This document shows, piece by piece, positions 1 to 8,505 of a DNA stretch of 64,000 nt (its first letter is position 1; each line of letters opens with the position of its first letter). The position numbers and the translations under genes were made by a program. Source of the stretch: Micromonospora acroterricola (GTDB lineage Bacteria; Actinomycetota; Actinomycetes; Mycobacteriales; Micromonosporaceae). The notes under the pieces were generated by a model. That model was not told where the DNA came from. It made no database searches and was given only the letters and a program-made list of their open reading frames with translations. Where the stretch lies: NCBI RefSeq assembly GCF_003172955.1, contig NZ_QGKR01000195.1, positions 39,632 to 103,631 on the forward strand, read 5' to 3'.

Positions 1-189
1 GCCGCCGGGCCGTGCGACCGTTGCGTGGTGACCACGACCGACCAGGAGACCGGGGTACGCACGAAGGAGCCGCTGCGCACGCTCGGCCGGTACCGCAACG
101 TCCGGCAGAAACTCCTCTTCGGGCTGAATCTCGTGCCGGTCGACAGTGGACCGATCCGCGTGGGCGCGCCGGTCGTCATCGAGGCCTGA
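1..189 (+). CDS. MOSC domain protein, C-terminal fragment
   Basis: Frame 1 is open from the window edge to TGA and gives 62 residues. It carries the C-terminal signature of MOSC proteins: PCDRCVVTTTDQETG, then EPLRTLGRYRN and a terminal segment ending in VGAPVVIEA. MOSC proteins (MOCO sulfurase C-terminal, mARC/YcbX type) bind a molybdenum cofactor through a conserved Cys; the Cys in DRCVV fits that position. The N-terminal beta-barrel and most of the MOSC core lie outside the window, so the exact subfamily cannot be named. Confidence 0.85.
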   Translation, partial: AAGPCDRCVVTTTDQETGVRTKEPLRTLGRYRNVRQKLLFGLNLVPVDSGPIRVGAPVVIEA

Positions 190-303
190 GCGAGGTCACC
201 ACGGGTCTCGCGGGGGAGCGCCGCGGTCACCGTCCGTCGACACTGTCTTAGCTTTGGCTTAGCCGGCTTGTCCGGCCGTGGGCGGCTCGGGCAGCATCGC
301 GGC

Positions 304-1311
304 GTGACGGAGGCAAGCGCTCCCAGCGACGTCGACATCGAACTCGACCTCGACCGGGCTCCGGACGACCGGCCCACGCCCTCGTCCGGTCCCATTCCCT
401 GGCTGGTCGCCACCGGCGTCACCATCCTCGCGGCGGCGCTCGGGCTCACCCTGACGTTGCGCTCCGGCTCCACCCCGGCGTGCGCCGCCGGCCGCACGCT
501 CGCCGCGGCGCCACCCACCGGCACCGCCACCCACACCGGCAAGGCGACCTTCTACGACTCGAACGGCGCCGGCGGCAACTGCTCGAACCCCACCGCGCCG
601 GCCAACCGGCTCTACGTCGCGCTCGGGCCCACCGAGTACGCCGCCGGCGCCGCCTGCGGCGGGTTCCTCGACGTGACGGGCCCGAAGGGCAGCGTCCGCG
701 TCCTCATCATGGACCAGTGCCCGGAGTGCGCGCCCGGGCATCTCGACCTGTCCCGGGAGGCGTTCGCCCGGATCGCCGACCCGGTCCAGGGCCTCGTCCC
801 CGTCACCTACCGCGCGGTGGTGAACCCGCCGCTGCCCGGTCCGCTCACCTTCCGGATCAAGGAGGGCTCGTCGCAGTGGTGGTTCGCCGTCCGCGTGGGC
901 AACCACGGGAACCCGCTGCGCGCCGTCGAGGTCCGGCAGCGTGACAGCGAGCCGTGGCAGTCGACCGCCCGCCAGGACTACAACTACTGGCTGATCGCCT
1001 CCGGGGCGGGCGCCGGCCCGTACACGATCCGGGTGACCGACGTGTACGGCAACCGGGTCACCGTCGCGGGTATCCGGATGGCGCCCGGCCAGGTGCAGAC
1101 CAGCGCGGTCCGGATGTACGGGCGCGGCACGGCAGCGGCCACCTCGCGCCCCTCCGCGTCGGCCCGGCCGTCCGCGGCCCGACCCGGAGGTAGGCCCACG
1201 CCGACCCGCCGCCCGGCCGAGGTGGCGACGACGGGCGCGCCGGTCACGGCGGTGGCGAACCCGCCGGCCACCCGACCGGCCGGGGCCACCGCCCGCTGGT
1301 GCGCGAGCTGA
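304..1311 (+). CDS. Membrane-anchored expansin-like protein
   Basis: A 335-residue protein from GTG at 304; an in-frame TTG at 268 is less likely. An acidic cytoplasmic N-terminus is followed by one membrane segment at about residues 32-52. Then comes a double-psi beta-barrel (about 80-175) with GKATFYD, an ACGGFLDV Cys segment, DQCPECAPGHLDLS and FARIAD, as in bacterial expansins of the YoaJ/EXLX type. A second domain with SSQWWFAVRVGNH resembles the expansin C-terminal CBM63. The last 60 residues are Pro/Ala/Thr-rich. By family it loosens wall polysaccharides non-hydrolytically. The function is inferred; the fold assignment is good. Confidence 0.8.
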   Translation: MTEASAPSDVDIELDLDRAPDDRPTPSSGPIPWLVATGVTILAAALGLTLTLRSGSTPACAAGRTLAAAPPTGTATHTGKATFYDSNGAGGNCSNPTAPANRLYVALGPTEYAAGAACGGFLDVTGPKGSVRVLIMDQCPECAPGHLDLSREAFARIADPVQGLVPVTYRAVVNPPLPGPLTFRIKEGSSQWWFAVRVGNHGNPLRAVEVRQRDSEPWQSTARQDYNYWLIASGAGAGPYTIRVTDVYGNRVTVAGIRMAPGQVQTSAVRMYGRGTAAATSRPSASARPSAARPGGRPTPTRRPAEVATTGAPVTAVANPPATRPAGATARWCAS

Positions 1312-1315
1312 CCGG

Positions 1316-1852
1316 TCAGTCGGTCGGCGCGAGGTCGAGCCACATGAGGATCTCGTCCCGGTCGTCGCCGGGCGCCACCCGCAGCGCGCCCGGCAGGCGG
1401 CCGATCTCCCGGTACCCCAGGCGGCGGTAGAACCCGTCCAACCCCAGCCCGTCCCGCACGGTCACGTGCAACGCCTCGTGGCCCAACTCCCGGCCCAGCC
1501 GGGCGGCCTCGCGCATCAGCGCCGAGCCGTACCCGCTGCCCTGGGTGTCCGGGTGGACCATCACCCGCTTCAGCACGCACCAGTGCGCCTTGAGCGGAAA
1601 CCGGTTGTCGCTGAGGATCAGTACGGCCACCAGCCGGTCGCCGGCGTACGCCACCAGCAGCCGGTCCGGACCGTCCGCGATGCCGGCGAAGGTCGGGTCC
1701 GCGGTGGCGCGGACGTCGGCCGCGGTGACCGGCGGCACGAAGCCCACCGCGCCGCCGGCGTTGGTGACGTCGACCCAGAGCGCGACGATCTCGGTGCGCA
1801 GGTGCGGGGTCAGCTCGGGATCGAGGACGAAGCGCAGGCTCACGGCGCCCAT
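1316..1852 (-). CDS. GNAT family N-acetyltransferase
   Basis: A 178-residue protein starting at MGAVSLRFVLDPEL. The frame stays open further upstream but that part is low-complexity and has no good start. The acetyl-CoA-binding motif A is clear: VMVHPDTQGSGYGSALM (Q-x-x-G-x-G/A), followed by REAARLGRELG and a C-terminal GFYRRLGYREIGRLPG typical of GNAT motif B. It transfers an acetyl group to an unknown amine. It converges with the expansin-like gene, with 4 bases between stops. The substrate cannot be told from sequence. Confidence 0.85.
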   Translation of the reverse strand: MGAVSLRFVLDPELTPHLRTEIVALWVDVTNAGGAVGFVPPVTAADVRATADPTFAGIADGPDRLLVAYAGDRLVAVLILSDNRFPLKAHWCVLKRVMVHPDTQGSGYGSALMREAARLGRELGHEALHVTVRDGLGLDGFYRRLGYREIGRLPGALRVAPGDDRDEILMWLDLAPTD

Positions 1853-1936
1853 CCTGACCGCTGGAGCACCCGGTCGGCCCGAGGTGTGATCCGACCGACA
1901 GCGCGCAGGCGGAGGACTCACGTGCGACTCAATTGT

Positions 1937-2018
1937 GCGGGAGAGGGGATTCGAACCCCTACGCCCTTTCGGACAATAGGACCTAAACCTATCGCGGCTG
2001 CCGTTACGCCACTCCCGC
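1937..2018 (-). tRNA. tRNA-Leu (TAG anticodon)
   Basis: On the minus strand a 7-bp acceptor stem GCGGGAG/CTCCCGC closes an 82-nt type II tRNA. The anticodon stem ATAGG/CCTAT encloses loop TTTAGGT, giving anticodon TAG. There is an extra variable arm and a T arm with GGTTCGAATCC. No CCA is encoded. The long variable arm and the anticodon both support leucine. Confidence 0.95.
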
Positions 2019-2110
2019 CAACTCGCTGAGTCTAGAGCGTCTCGCTCCGACCGTGTCGAACCCGGCCTCGCGCAGGAGGCCGACAGGCGGCGACGGCCCC
2101 GGTACGGCGG

Positions 2111-2587
2111 TCAGTCCAGGCCGAGGTCGCGGCGGAGCTTGGCGACGTGGCCGGTGGCCTTGACGTTGTAGAGCGCCCGCTCGATCTTGCCGTCGGCGTC
2201 GATGACGAACGTCGAGCGGATCACGCCGGTCACGGTCTTGCCGTACAGCTGCTTCTCGCCGTACGCGCCGTACGCGGTCAGGACCGCCCGGTCCACGTCC
2301 GACACCAGGGGGAAGGTGATGGCGTCGCGGTCGCGGAACTTCGCCAGCTTCTCCGGCTTGTCGGGGGAGATGCCGACCACCTCGTAGCCGGCCGCCTGGA
2401 GGGAGGCGAGCGAGTCGCGGAAGTCGCAGGCCTGCTTGGTGCAGCCGGGGGTCATGGCGGCCGGGTAGGCGTACAGGACCACCTTGCGGCCGCGCAGGTC
2501 GGCCAGGGCGAGCTGGTCGCCGGTGTCGGTGGGGAGGGTGAACTCGGGTGCGGGGTCACCGGGGGAGAGGCGGTCGGGCGTGGTCAT
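2111..2587 (-). CDS. bcp: Thioredoxin-dependent peroxiredoxin (BCP/PrxQ type)
   Basis: A 158-residue cytosolic thiol peroxidase reducing H2O2 and organic hydroperoxides. The motif AAMTPGCTKQACDFRD shows the peroxidatic Cys in TPGCT and the resolving Cys five residues later, as in atypical two-Cys PrxQ enzymes. VVGISPDKPEKLAKF and a conserved catalytic Arg region (GVIRSTFVID) follow. ATG at 2587 was chosen because the family starts just before this point; the 36 upstream codons are Arg-rich and unrelated. It is divergent from the Co/Ni transporter, with a Nur-like palindrome between them, so metal-responsive control is possible. Confidence 0.93.
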   Translation of the reverse strand: MTTPDRLSPGDPAPEFTLPTDTGDQLALADLRGRKVVLYAYPAAMTPGCTKQACDFRDSLASLQAAGYEVVGISPDKPEKLAKFRDRDAITFPLVSDVDRAVLTAYGAYGEKQLYGKTVTGVIRSTFVIDADGKIERALYNVKATGHVAKLRRDLGLD

Positions 2588-2683
2588 GGCCCGACGATAC
2601 CGCCGGCTCGGCGGGTGCCGCCGCCGGCGACGCGCCGGACGGCGGCCGGCGGCATCCGATCCGGCGAAGTGATCAAGAACATG

Positions 2684-2710
2684 CGTTGTTGCCAAGGTCT
2701 GGCAACAACG
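2684..2710. promoter_or_regulatory. Nur-like palindrome upstream of the Co/Ni transporter
   Basis: An 11-bp perfect inverted repeat with a 5-nt spacer: CGTTGTTGCCA, AGGTC, TGGCAACAACG. It contains TTGCCA-N5-TGGCAA, close to the reported Streptomyces nickel-regulator (Nur, Fur family) box tTGCaa-N5-ttGCAA. It lies about 65 bp upstream of cbiM and about 100 bp from the divergent bcp start. The spacing is that of an operator; there is no T tract to make it a terminator. Assigning it to Nur is inference. Confidence 0.6.
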
Positions 2711-2772
2711 ATGCTTGGGAAATAGGCTGACCCCGCCGGCCCGGACGGGTCCGCTGACGCGTGGGAGGTCGC

Positions 2773-3489
2773 GTGGAAACCCTGGCGATGCACATCTCGA
2801 ACGGGATCATCGATGGTCCCGTGGCGGCGGTCTTCGCGGCGCTCGCCCTCGCCGCGCTCACCGTCTGCGTCCTGCGCGGACGGCGCGACCTGGACGACCG
2901 CCTGGCCCCGATGGCCGGTCTGGTGGCCGCGTTCATCTTCGCCGTCCAGATGCTCAACTTCCCGATCTTCACGGCCGGGGTGAGTGGCCACCTGCTCGGT
3001 GGCGCGCTCGCCGCGATGCTCGTCGGCCCGTGGGTCGGCGCGCTCTGCGTGGCCGTGGTGCTGGTCGTGCAGGCGCTGATCTTCGGTGACGGTGGCGTGG
3101 CGATGCTCGGTCTCAACATCACCAACATGGCGCTGCTCGGCACCGCCGCGGCGTACCTGCTGATCGCGCTCCTGGTGCGGGTGCTGCCCCGTACGCGGGC
3201 CGGCCTGGCCGTGACCGCGTTCGTCTCCGCGCTGGTCAGCGTCGTGGTGGCGTCGCAGGGCTTCGTCCTGCAGTACTGGCTGGGCGGCACCACCGACCTG
3301 GGCGGCAACCTCGCCGGCCTGGCCGGCACGATGGCCGGGGTCCACCTGCTGATCGGGATCGGCGAGGGCCTGATCACCGCGACCACCGTGCTCACCGTCG
3401 CGAAGGTGCGCCCCGATCTCGTCTACGCGCTGCGCGGGCTGCGCCCGACGTCCGCGCCCGCCGTCCCGGTCGTCGGAGGTGTCCGGTGA
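2773..3489 (+). CDS. cbiM: ECF transporter S component, CbiM/NikM family
   Basis: The substrate-binding membrane subunit of a cobalt or nickel ECF importer, with about 7 hydrophobic segments. The family signature MHISNG lies near the N-terminus; NITNMALLGT and IGIGEGLIT follow, as in CbiM. GTG at 2773 has GGAGG five bases upstream. ATG at 2788 instead places Met-His at the very N-terminus, which family structures use to bind the metal. The ribosome site favours 2773 and metal chemistry favours 2788. It overlaps the next gene by GTGA. Metal choice (Ni or Co) is not fixed by sequence, but the Nur-like box and lack of a visible B12 riboswitch lean toward nickel. Confidence 0.88.
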   Translation: METLAMHISNGIIDGPVAAVFAALALAALTVCVLRGRRDLDDRLAPMAGLVAAFIFAVQMLNFPIFTAGVSGHLLGGALAAMLVGPWVGALCVAVVLVVQALIFGDGGVAMLGLNITNMALLGTAAAYLLIALLVRVLPRTRAGLAVTAFVSALVSVVVASQGFVLQYWLGGTTDLGGNLAGLAGTMAGVHLLIGIGEGLITATTVLTVAKVRPDLVYALRGLRPTSAPAVPVVGGVR

Positions 3490-3917
3490 AGAACCGTTCC
3501 TGGGGTTTTCTGGTCGGCGGGCTGCTGGTCGCGCTGCTGCTGGCCGGGGTCGTGAGCAACTACGCCTCGTCCCACCCGGACGGGTTGGACTCGTCACTGC
3601 TGAAGGGCTGCACCGTCGACGCCGACGACAACATCGTCGGCGGCAGCTGCCCCGCCCAGCAGGCCCGGGAGCACGAGTTGGGGGACAGCCCGCTCGCCGA
3701 CTACGGGGTGCGGGGCGTCGGCAACGACTTCCTCTCCACCGGCCTCTCCGGGGTGCTCGGGGTCCTGCTCACCTTCGCGATCGGCGCCGGCGGCTTCTGG
3801 CTGCTGCGCCGCCGTGGCAGCGGCACGCCGACCCCGGACGACACGACGACGCCCGCCGAGGGCACGACGCCGTCCGAGGGTGACGCGGCGACGTCCCGCG
3901 CCGGCGCGGCCGGCTGA
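3486..3917 (+). CDS. PDGLE-domain accessory subunit (CbiN/NikN-like)
   Basis: A 143-residue small membrane protein. A hydrophobic segment at about 8-25 is followed by SSHPDGLDSSLLKG, the PDGLE signature of accessory subunits replacing CbiN in many Co/Ni ECF systems. A second hydrophobic segment (about 80-103) ends in LLRRRG, and a Thr/Pro/Ala-rich tail follows. GTG overlaps the cbiM stop, so translation is coupled. In the family this subunit works with CbiM during metal loading. Its extracytoplasmic loop carries two Cys residues (GCTVD, GSCPA). Confidence 0.85.
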   Translation: MKNRSWGFLVGGLLVALLLAGVVSNYASSHPDGLDSSLLKGCTVDADDNIVGGSCPAQQAREHELGDSPLADYGVRGVGNDFLSTGLSGVLGVLLTFAIGAGGFWLLRRRGSGTPTPDDTTTPAEGTTPSEGDAATSRAGAAG

Positions 3918-3932
3918 GCAGGGAGTACGCGG

Positions 3933-4699
3933 ATGGGTGCCGGTCACGGGCACGTGCTGTACCGGGATTCGGACTCGCCGGTGCACCGGCTCCCGCCCGA
4001 GGTCAAGATCGTGGCGATGGTGGTCTTCACGGTCGCCGTGGTGGCCACCCCGCGCGAGGCGTTCTGGGCGTTCGGCGCGTACGCCCTGCTGGTGGCGGCG
4101 GTGGCGGCGCTGGCCCGGGTGGGGCCGCGGTGGCTGCTCAGCCGGGCGCTGATCGAGCTGCCGTTCGTGCTGTTCGCCGTCGCGCTGCCGTTCCTCGGCG
4201 CCGGCGAGCGGGTCGACGTGCTGGGCCTGCGGCTGTCCGAGGACGGGCTGCACGGGGCGTGGAACATCCTGGCCAAGGGCACCCTGGGTGTTCTCGCCTC
4301 GCTGCTGCTCGCCGCGACCACCACCACCCGGGACCTGATCGTCGGGCTGGACCGGCTGCACTGCCCGCAGGTGCTCACCCAGATCGCCACGTTCATGCTG
4401 CGCTACCTCGACGTGCTGGTCGGCGAGGCGCGGCGGATGCGGGTGGCCCGGATCTCCCGGGGCGACGACCCGCGCTTCCTGTGGCAGCTGCGCGGCTTCG
4501 CCGCCGGGATCGGGGCTCTGTTCCTGCGGGCGTTCGAGCGTGGCGAGCGGGTCTACCTGGCGATGCTGTCCCGGGGCTACACCGGGCGGATGCCCGCCGT
4601 GTGGCAGGGCGACGGCGCGGCGACCGCCGGCCAGTGGCTGGTCGCGGCGACCGTGCCGGTGGTGGCCGCCTCCATCGCCGCCACCGCCGTCGTGCTGAC

Positions 4700-4703
<4 letters not shown>
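3933..4703 (+). CDS. cbiQ: ECF transporter T component, CbiQ
   Basis: A 256-residue transmembrane coupling subunit linking the S component to the ATPase. It begins MGAGHGHVLYRDSDSPVHRL, typical of CbiQ, and has several hydrophobic segments. The two coupling-helix motifs are seen as ARRMRVARISRG (A-R-x) and FERGERVYLAMLSRGYTG (family E-R-x-x-A-x-x-x-R-G). A GGGAG ribosome site lies about 7 bases upstream. Its stop overlaps the CbiO start in ATGA. With CbiM, the PDGLE protein and CbiO the transporter is complete. Confidence 0.93.
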
Positions 4704-5458
<755 letters not shown>

Positions 5459-5468
5459 CCGAGCGGGG

Positions 5469-6545
5469 TCAGGCTCGGCTGGGGGTGGGGCTCTTTGCGG
5501 CCGCGTGCAGGCGGAGGACGCCGGCGGCCGTCGCGCCCGCCCCGGTGACCAGCACCAACGCCACCATGACCCGGGCGGCCTCGGCCGGCCAGGGCACCGG
5601 GGCGACGGACCGGGCGAACACCGCGGCGTTGGCCACCCCGGCGAACAGCGCCAGGCAGGCCCCGGCCAACGCCACCGCGAAGTCGGCGGCGGGGCGGCGG
5701 GCCAGCGCGTAGCAACCGGCGGCGATCGCGCCGAGGCCGGTGAGCAGCGACCAGACCTGTCCGGACAGCAGCCCGACCAGCAGCGCGCCCACGCCCTGGG
5801 CGCCGGCGTCCAGTTCGCGGCCCACCGGGTACAGCACGGCGAGCGCGCCTCCGACGACCAGCAGCGCCCCCACCGCGGACAGCGCCCGCGCGCCGGCCGG
5901 CGCGGCGGCGGCGAGCAGGCCGAGCGCACCGACCGCGAGCAGACCCACGATGGTCACCGCCCACCAGGTGTACGCGTCGGGCGGCGGCAGCCAGTCCAGC
6001 GTGCCGCGGATCTGCGCCGGGTCGGCGCCGTCGCGCACGGGGATCGTCCAGTCCCGGACCCGGTGCTCCCGATCCGGCGCGGCGCGTACCGCGTCCGGCG
6101 GCGCCGACTCCCGCCACAGCGCGCGCTGGTCGTGCCAGCGCACGGTGGGCCCGTCGGAGACCCGCCGCCAGGAGGGGGTTGCCGCCGGGTCCGCCTCGGC
6201 GGGCAGGGTGGTGTCCCCGGCGATGGTGCGGTTCAGGTACGTGGCGGGGGAGCGGCTGTTCTCGAAGACGCCGTCCGGGCCGACGCGCAGGTACGGCTCG
6301 CCGGAGTAGCCGATCACCTCGATCGGGCGGCCGGTGCGGTTGGTCAGCTCCAGCCGGGCGCCCGCCTCGACGACCCGTACCTCCAGCCCGGGTCGGGCCG
6401 GGGCGACGCCGGTGGTCCGGGTGCGGTAGTCGGAGCCGTCGGGGGCGTCCGCGCCGTGTGCGGCGGCGGGCGCCGCGGTGAGCAGGGTGGCCGCGCAGGC
6501 GGCGGTGGCGACCAGGCCGGCGCGGGCCAGCAGGGTACGGATCAC
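5469..6545 (-). CDS. Secreted-domain/multi-pass membrane protein of the copper locus
   Basis: A 358-residue protein of unknown function. A signal peptide ending TAAPAAA is followed by HGADAPDGSDYRTR, so the mature protein should start with His. An extracytoplasmic domain of about 170 residues follows (GYSGEPYLRVGPDG, SPATYLNRT, VRWHDQRALW), then about six hydrophobic segments. The GTG start overlaps the stop of the thioredoxin-like gene, so it is last in the sigma-MauE-DsbA operon. Its mature N-terminal His matches those of CopC and YcnI across the divergent promoter, suggesting Cu(II) binding; that is inference. No family name is assigned. Confidence 0.75.
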   Translation of the reverse strand: MIRTLLARAGLVATAACAATLLTAAPAAAHGADAPDGSDYRTRTTGVAPARPGLEVRVVEAGARLELTNRTGRPIEVIGYSGEPYLRVGPDGVFENSRSPATYLNRTIAGDTTLPAEADPAATPSWRRVSDGPTVRWHDQRALWRESAPPDAVRAAPDREHRVRDWTIPVRDGADPAQIRGTLDWLPPPDAYTWWAVTIVGLLAVGALGLLAAAAPAGARALSAVGALLVVGGALAVLYPVGRELDAGAQGVGALLVGLLSGQVWSLLTGLGAIAAGCYALARRPAADFAVALAGACLALFAGVANAAVFARSVAPVPWPAEAARVMVALVLVTGAGATAAGVLRLHAAAKSPTPSRA

Positions 6546-7258
6546 TTGCCGGCCGCCGCCACGGCCGCGGTGAGGCCCTGCGGGCTGCGGTCGGCCAGCG
6601 GCTGACCGTTGACCAGGATCGTTGGCGTTCCGGTGACGTTGCTGCGGCTGGCCTCGTCGGTGACGTGCCCGGTCCACGTCTGGTAGGTGCGGTCCTTCAC
6701 ACAGCCGCCGAACGAGCCCCGGTCGAGGCCCACGCCGGCGCCGATGTCGATCAACTCGTCGTCGGTGAGCCCCGCGCTGCCTTCCGGCGGCTGCCTGTCG
6801 AACAGCGCCGTGGCGTACTCGCGGAACTTGCCGCCGGCGGCGGCGCAGCCGGAGGCGGCCGAGGAGCGGGTGGAGTACTCGGTGGTGGAGAAGCGGTTGA
6901 GGTACGCCACGGGGTGGTATATCACCTTCGCCTTGTTCTCGGCCACCAACTGCTCCAGGGTCGTCCCGCTGGCCTGCTCGAACTGCTTGCAGGCCGGGCA
7001 GAGGAAGTCCTCGTAGACGTCGACGGTGACCGGGCCGCCGCCGGTGACGATGCCGGTGCCGTCGGCGTTGGCGCCGGGCGGGGTGGTGAAGTCGTCCGAG
7101 CGCTGGCCGGACCAGACGCTCCAGCCGATCAGGCCGGCGATGACCAGTACGGCGACGGCGGCGGCGGAGACCCAGGCCGTGCGGCGGCGGCGCCGCTCGC
7201 TGGCCAGCTGCTGGCGGACCACCCGGGCCGCGTCACGCTGCCCCTTGCGACTACTCAT
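6542..7258 (-). CDS. Membrane-anchored DsbA-like thiol oxidoreductase
   Basis: A 238-residue protein with a basic cytoplasmic start (MSSRKGQRDAARVV), one membrane anchor at about 31-51 and a DsbA-like thioredoxin fold outside. The active site is EDFLCPACKQFE (CPAC). The cis-Pro segment is NVTGTPTILVNGQPL. Two further Cys (SGCAAAGG, GGCVKD) may form a structural disulfide. By family it oxidises or exchanges disulfides in exported proteins. It overlaps the MauE gene by 8 bp and the next gene by 4 bp. Linkage to an ECF sigma factor and copper proteins suggests protection of envelope thiols; that is inference. Confidence 0.88.
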   Translation of the reverse strand: MSSRKGQRDAARVVRQQLASERRRRRTAWVSAAAVAVLVIAGLIGWSVWSGQRSDDFTTPPGANADGTGIVTGGGPVTVDVYEDFLCPACKQFEQASGTTLEQLVAENKAKVIYHPVAYLNRFSTTEYSTRSSAASGCAAAGGKFREYATALFDRQPPEGSAGLTDDELIDIGAGVGLDRGSFGGCVKDRTYQTWTGHVTDEASRSNVTGTPTILVNGQPLADRSPQGLTAAVAAAGK

Positions 7259-7775
7259 CCTCGTCCTCCACGGCGGGTTCACCGGACAGCCACCCGTCCA
7301 CCGAGACGGGCGTACGCGGCCAGATCAGCAGAAATCCGGCCAGCACCAAGAATCCCAGGTCGCGAAGGATCTCCGGGAGGTAACTGGGGGCCTGCCCCTC
7401 GGCGAGCTGCCCGCCGCTGCCGAAGCAGCCGCAGTCGATCGACAGGCCACGCGCCCAGGCCGAGGCGATCCCCGCGATGAAGACCACCAGCAGCGCGGCC
7501 GAGACGCCCGCGCCGAGCCGGGTGGCCAGCCCGAGCAGCAGCAGGACGCCCAGCGCCAGCTCGACGAAGGGCAGCGCGGCGCCGATCACGGTCGCCACGT
7601 CGTACGGCATCACCTGGTAGGCGTTCACGGCCCGGCCGGAGGCCGCCAGGTCGCCGACCTTCGACGCGCCCGCGACCAGCCACACGGCGGCGAGGCCGAG
7701 CCGGGCCGCGATGCCGAGCCAGGGCCGGACGGCGTCCCAGCGGCCGGCCCGGGTGGAAGGTGCTGTCACGGTCAT
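7251..7775 (-). CDS. MauE/DoxX-family membrane protein
   Basis: A 174-residue four-helix membrane protein. The N-terminal helix contains AAVWLVAGASKVGD (MauE/DoxX signature), followed by PFVELALGVLLLLG. An extracytoplasmic loop carries SIDCGCFGSGG, the C-x-C-F-G pair common in MauE proteins of thiol redox pathways. Known MauE-type proteins supply reductant to, or help mature, disulfide proteins; here the adjacent CPAC thioredoxin-fold protein is the likely partner. It is second in the operon after the sigma factor, 32 bp downstream of it. Confidence 0.85.
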   Translation of the reverse strand: MTVTAPSTRAGRWDAVRPWLGIAARLGLAAVWLVAGASKVGDLAASGRAVNAYQVMPYDVATVIGAALPFVELALGVLLLLGLATRLGAGVSAALLVVFIAGIASAWARGLSIDCGCFGSGGQLAEGQAPSYLPEILRDLGFLVLAGFLLIWPRTPVSVDGWLSGEPAVEDEDE

Positions 7776-7807
7776 TGGTCGTCCCGTCTCCGCCGGAAGT
7801 TCCGGGC

Positions 7808-8398
7808 TCAGCCGGTGAGGGCGTCGCCGACCGCCTCGACCAGCTCGTCACGGGCCCGGGCGACCCGGGAGCGGATGGTGCCCACCGGCACCCCCTCGAC
7901 AGCGGCGGCCTCGGCGTACGACAGGCCGAGCAGCTGGGTGAGCACGAAGGCGGCCCGCCGCTCGGGGCTCAGCCGGCGGACCAGGTCGGCGGCGCCGAGC
8001 TGCCCGGACGGGTCGGGGTGCGGCCTGTCGGTGTACGCGTTCGCCGCCAGCCGTTCGTCGAGCCGGCGGCGACGGATCACCGTGCGCAGGTGGTCGGCGC
8101 AGGCCCGTCGGGCGATGCCGAGCAGCCAGGTGCGGGCGGTGGAGCGACCCTCGAACGCCGGCAGCGCCCGGAACGCCCGCAGGTACGTCTCCTGGGTCAG
8201 ATCGTCGGCGCTGTCCGGGTCGACGAGGGCGGCGGCGAAGCGCCAGACCTCGGCCTGGGTCAGCCGGACGAAGGCGGCCTGGGCGGTCGGGTCGCCGTCG
8301 CGCGCGGTCAGCGCCCACTCGGTGGCCGGATCCCGGGCGACGTCACCGGTCGGCTCGGCCGGGCCGGCGGCACCGGTGTCACGCGGGACGGGGATCAC
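7808..8398 (-). CDS. ECF-family RNA polymerase sigma factor
   Basis: A 196-residue sigma factor with only regions 2 and 4. Region 2 includes DLTQETYLRAFRALPAF and TWLLGIARRACADH. Region 4 has the recognition HTH LSYAEAAAVEGVPVGTIRSR. It is divergent from a zinc-finger protein likely to be its anti-sigma, and starts the operon with MauE, DsbA-like and membrane proteins. The link to CopC/CopD and YcnI resembles mycobacterial SigC, which is tied to copper, but orthology is not shown. It probably directs transcription in both directions from this intergenic region. Confidence 0.92.
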   Translation of the reverse strand: MIPVPRDTGAAGPAEPTGDVARDPATEWALTARDGDPTAQAAFVRLTQAEVWRFAAALVDPDSADDLTQETYLRAFRALPAFEGRSTARTWLLGIARRACADHLRTVIRRRRLDERLAANAYTDRPHPDPSGQLGAADLVRRLSPERRAAFVLTQLLGLSYAEAAAVEGVPVGTIRSRVARARDELVEAVGDALTG

Positions 8399-8419
8399 GA
8401 CTAACCAGGTTACGCGGCG

Positions 8420-8472
8420 CCCGACGTGGCGGCGGGGCCCTTCGGCCCCTGGATGTTCTGCGCCACGTCGGG
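8420..8472. promoter_or_regulatory. Long-spaced inverted repeat in the sigma/anti-sigma divergent region
   Basis: A perfect 12-bp inverted repeat, CCCGACGTGGCG at 8420-8431 and CGCCACGTCGGG at 8461-8472, separated by 29 bp. The right arm runs into the GGAAC -35 element of the rightward promoter. Placement between the divergent genes suggests an operator for a dimeric regulator or a transcript hairpin in the leftward leader. No regulator is assigned. Confidence 0.45.
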
Positions 8473-8505
8473 AACTTTTCCCCGCCGTGGGCCGACTACC
8501 CCGTC
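8471..8505 (+). promoter_or_regulatory. ECF-type promoter giving a near-leaderless transcript
   Basis: GGAAC at 8471-8475 and CGACT at 8493-8497 are separated by 17 bp, matching the general ECF pattern (GGAAC, 16-17 bp, CGwC-like). The expected start, 6-8 bases after the -10, falls at about 8503-8506, directly on the ATG at 8506. No Shine-Dalgarno sequence precedes that ATG. The mRNA is therefore probably leaderless and the operon probably autoregulated by the divergent sigma factor. Confidence 0.55.

Noticed and set aside
2641..2772. Cobalamin riboswitch upstream of the Co/Ni transporter
   Set aside because: The leader is too short and no B12-box-like conserved segment was seen; the palindrome explains the region better.
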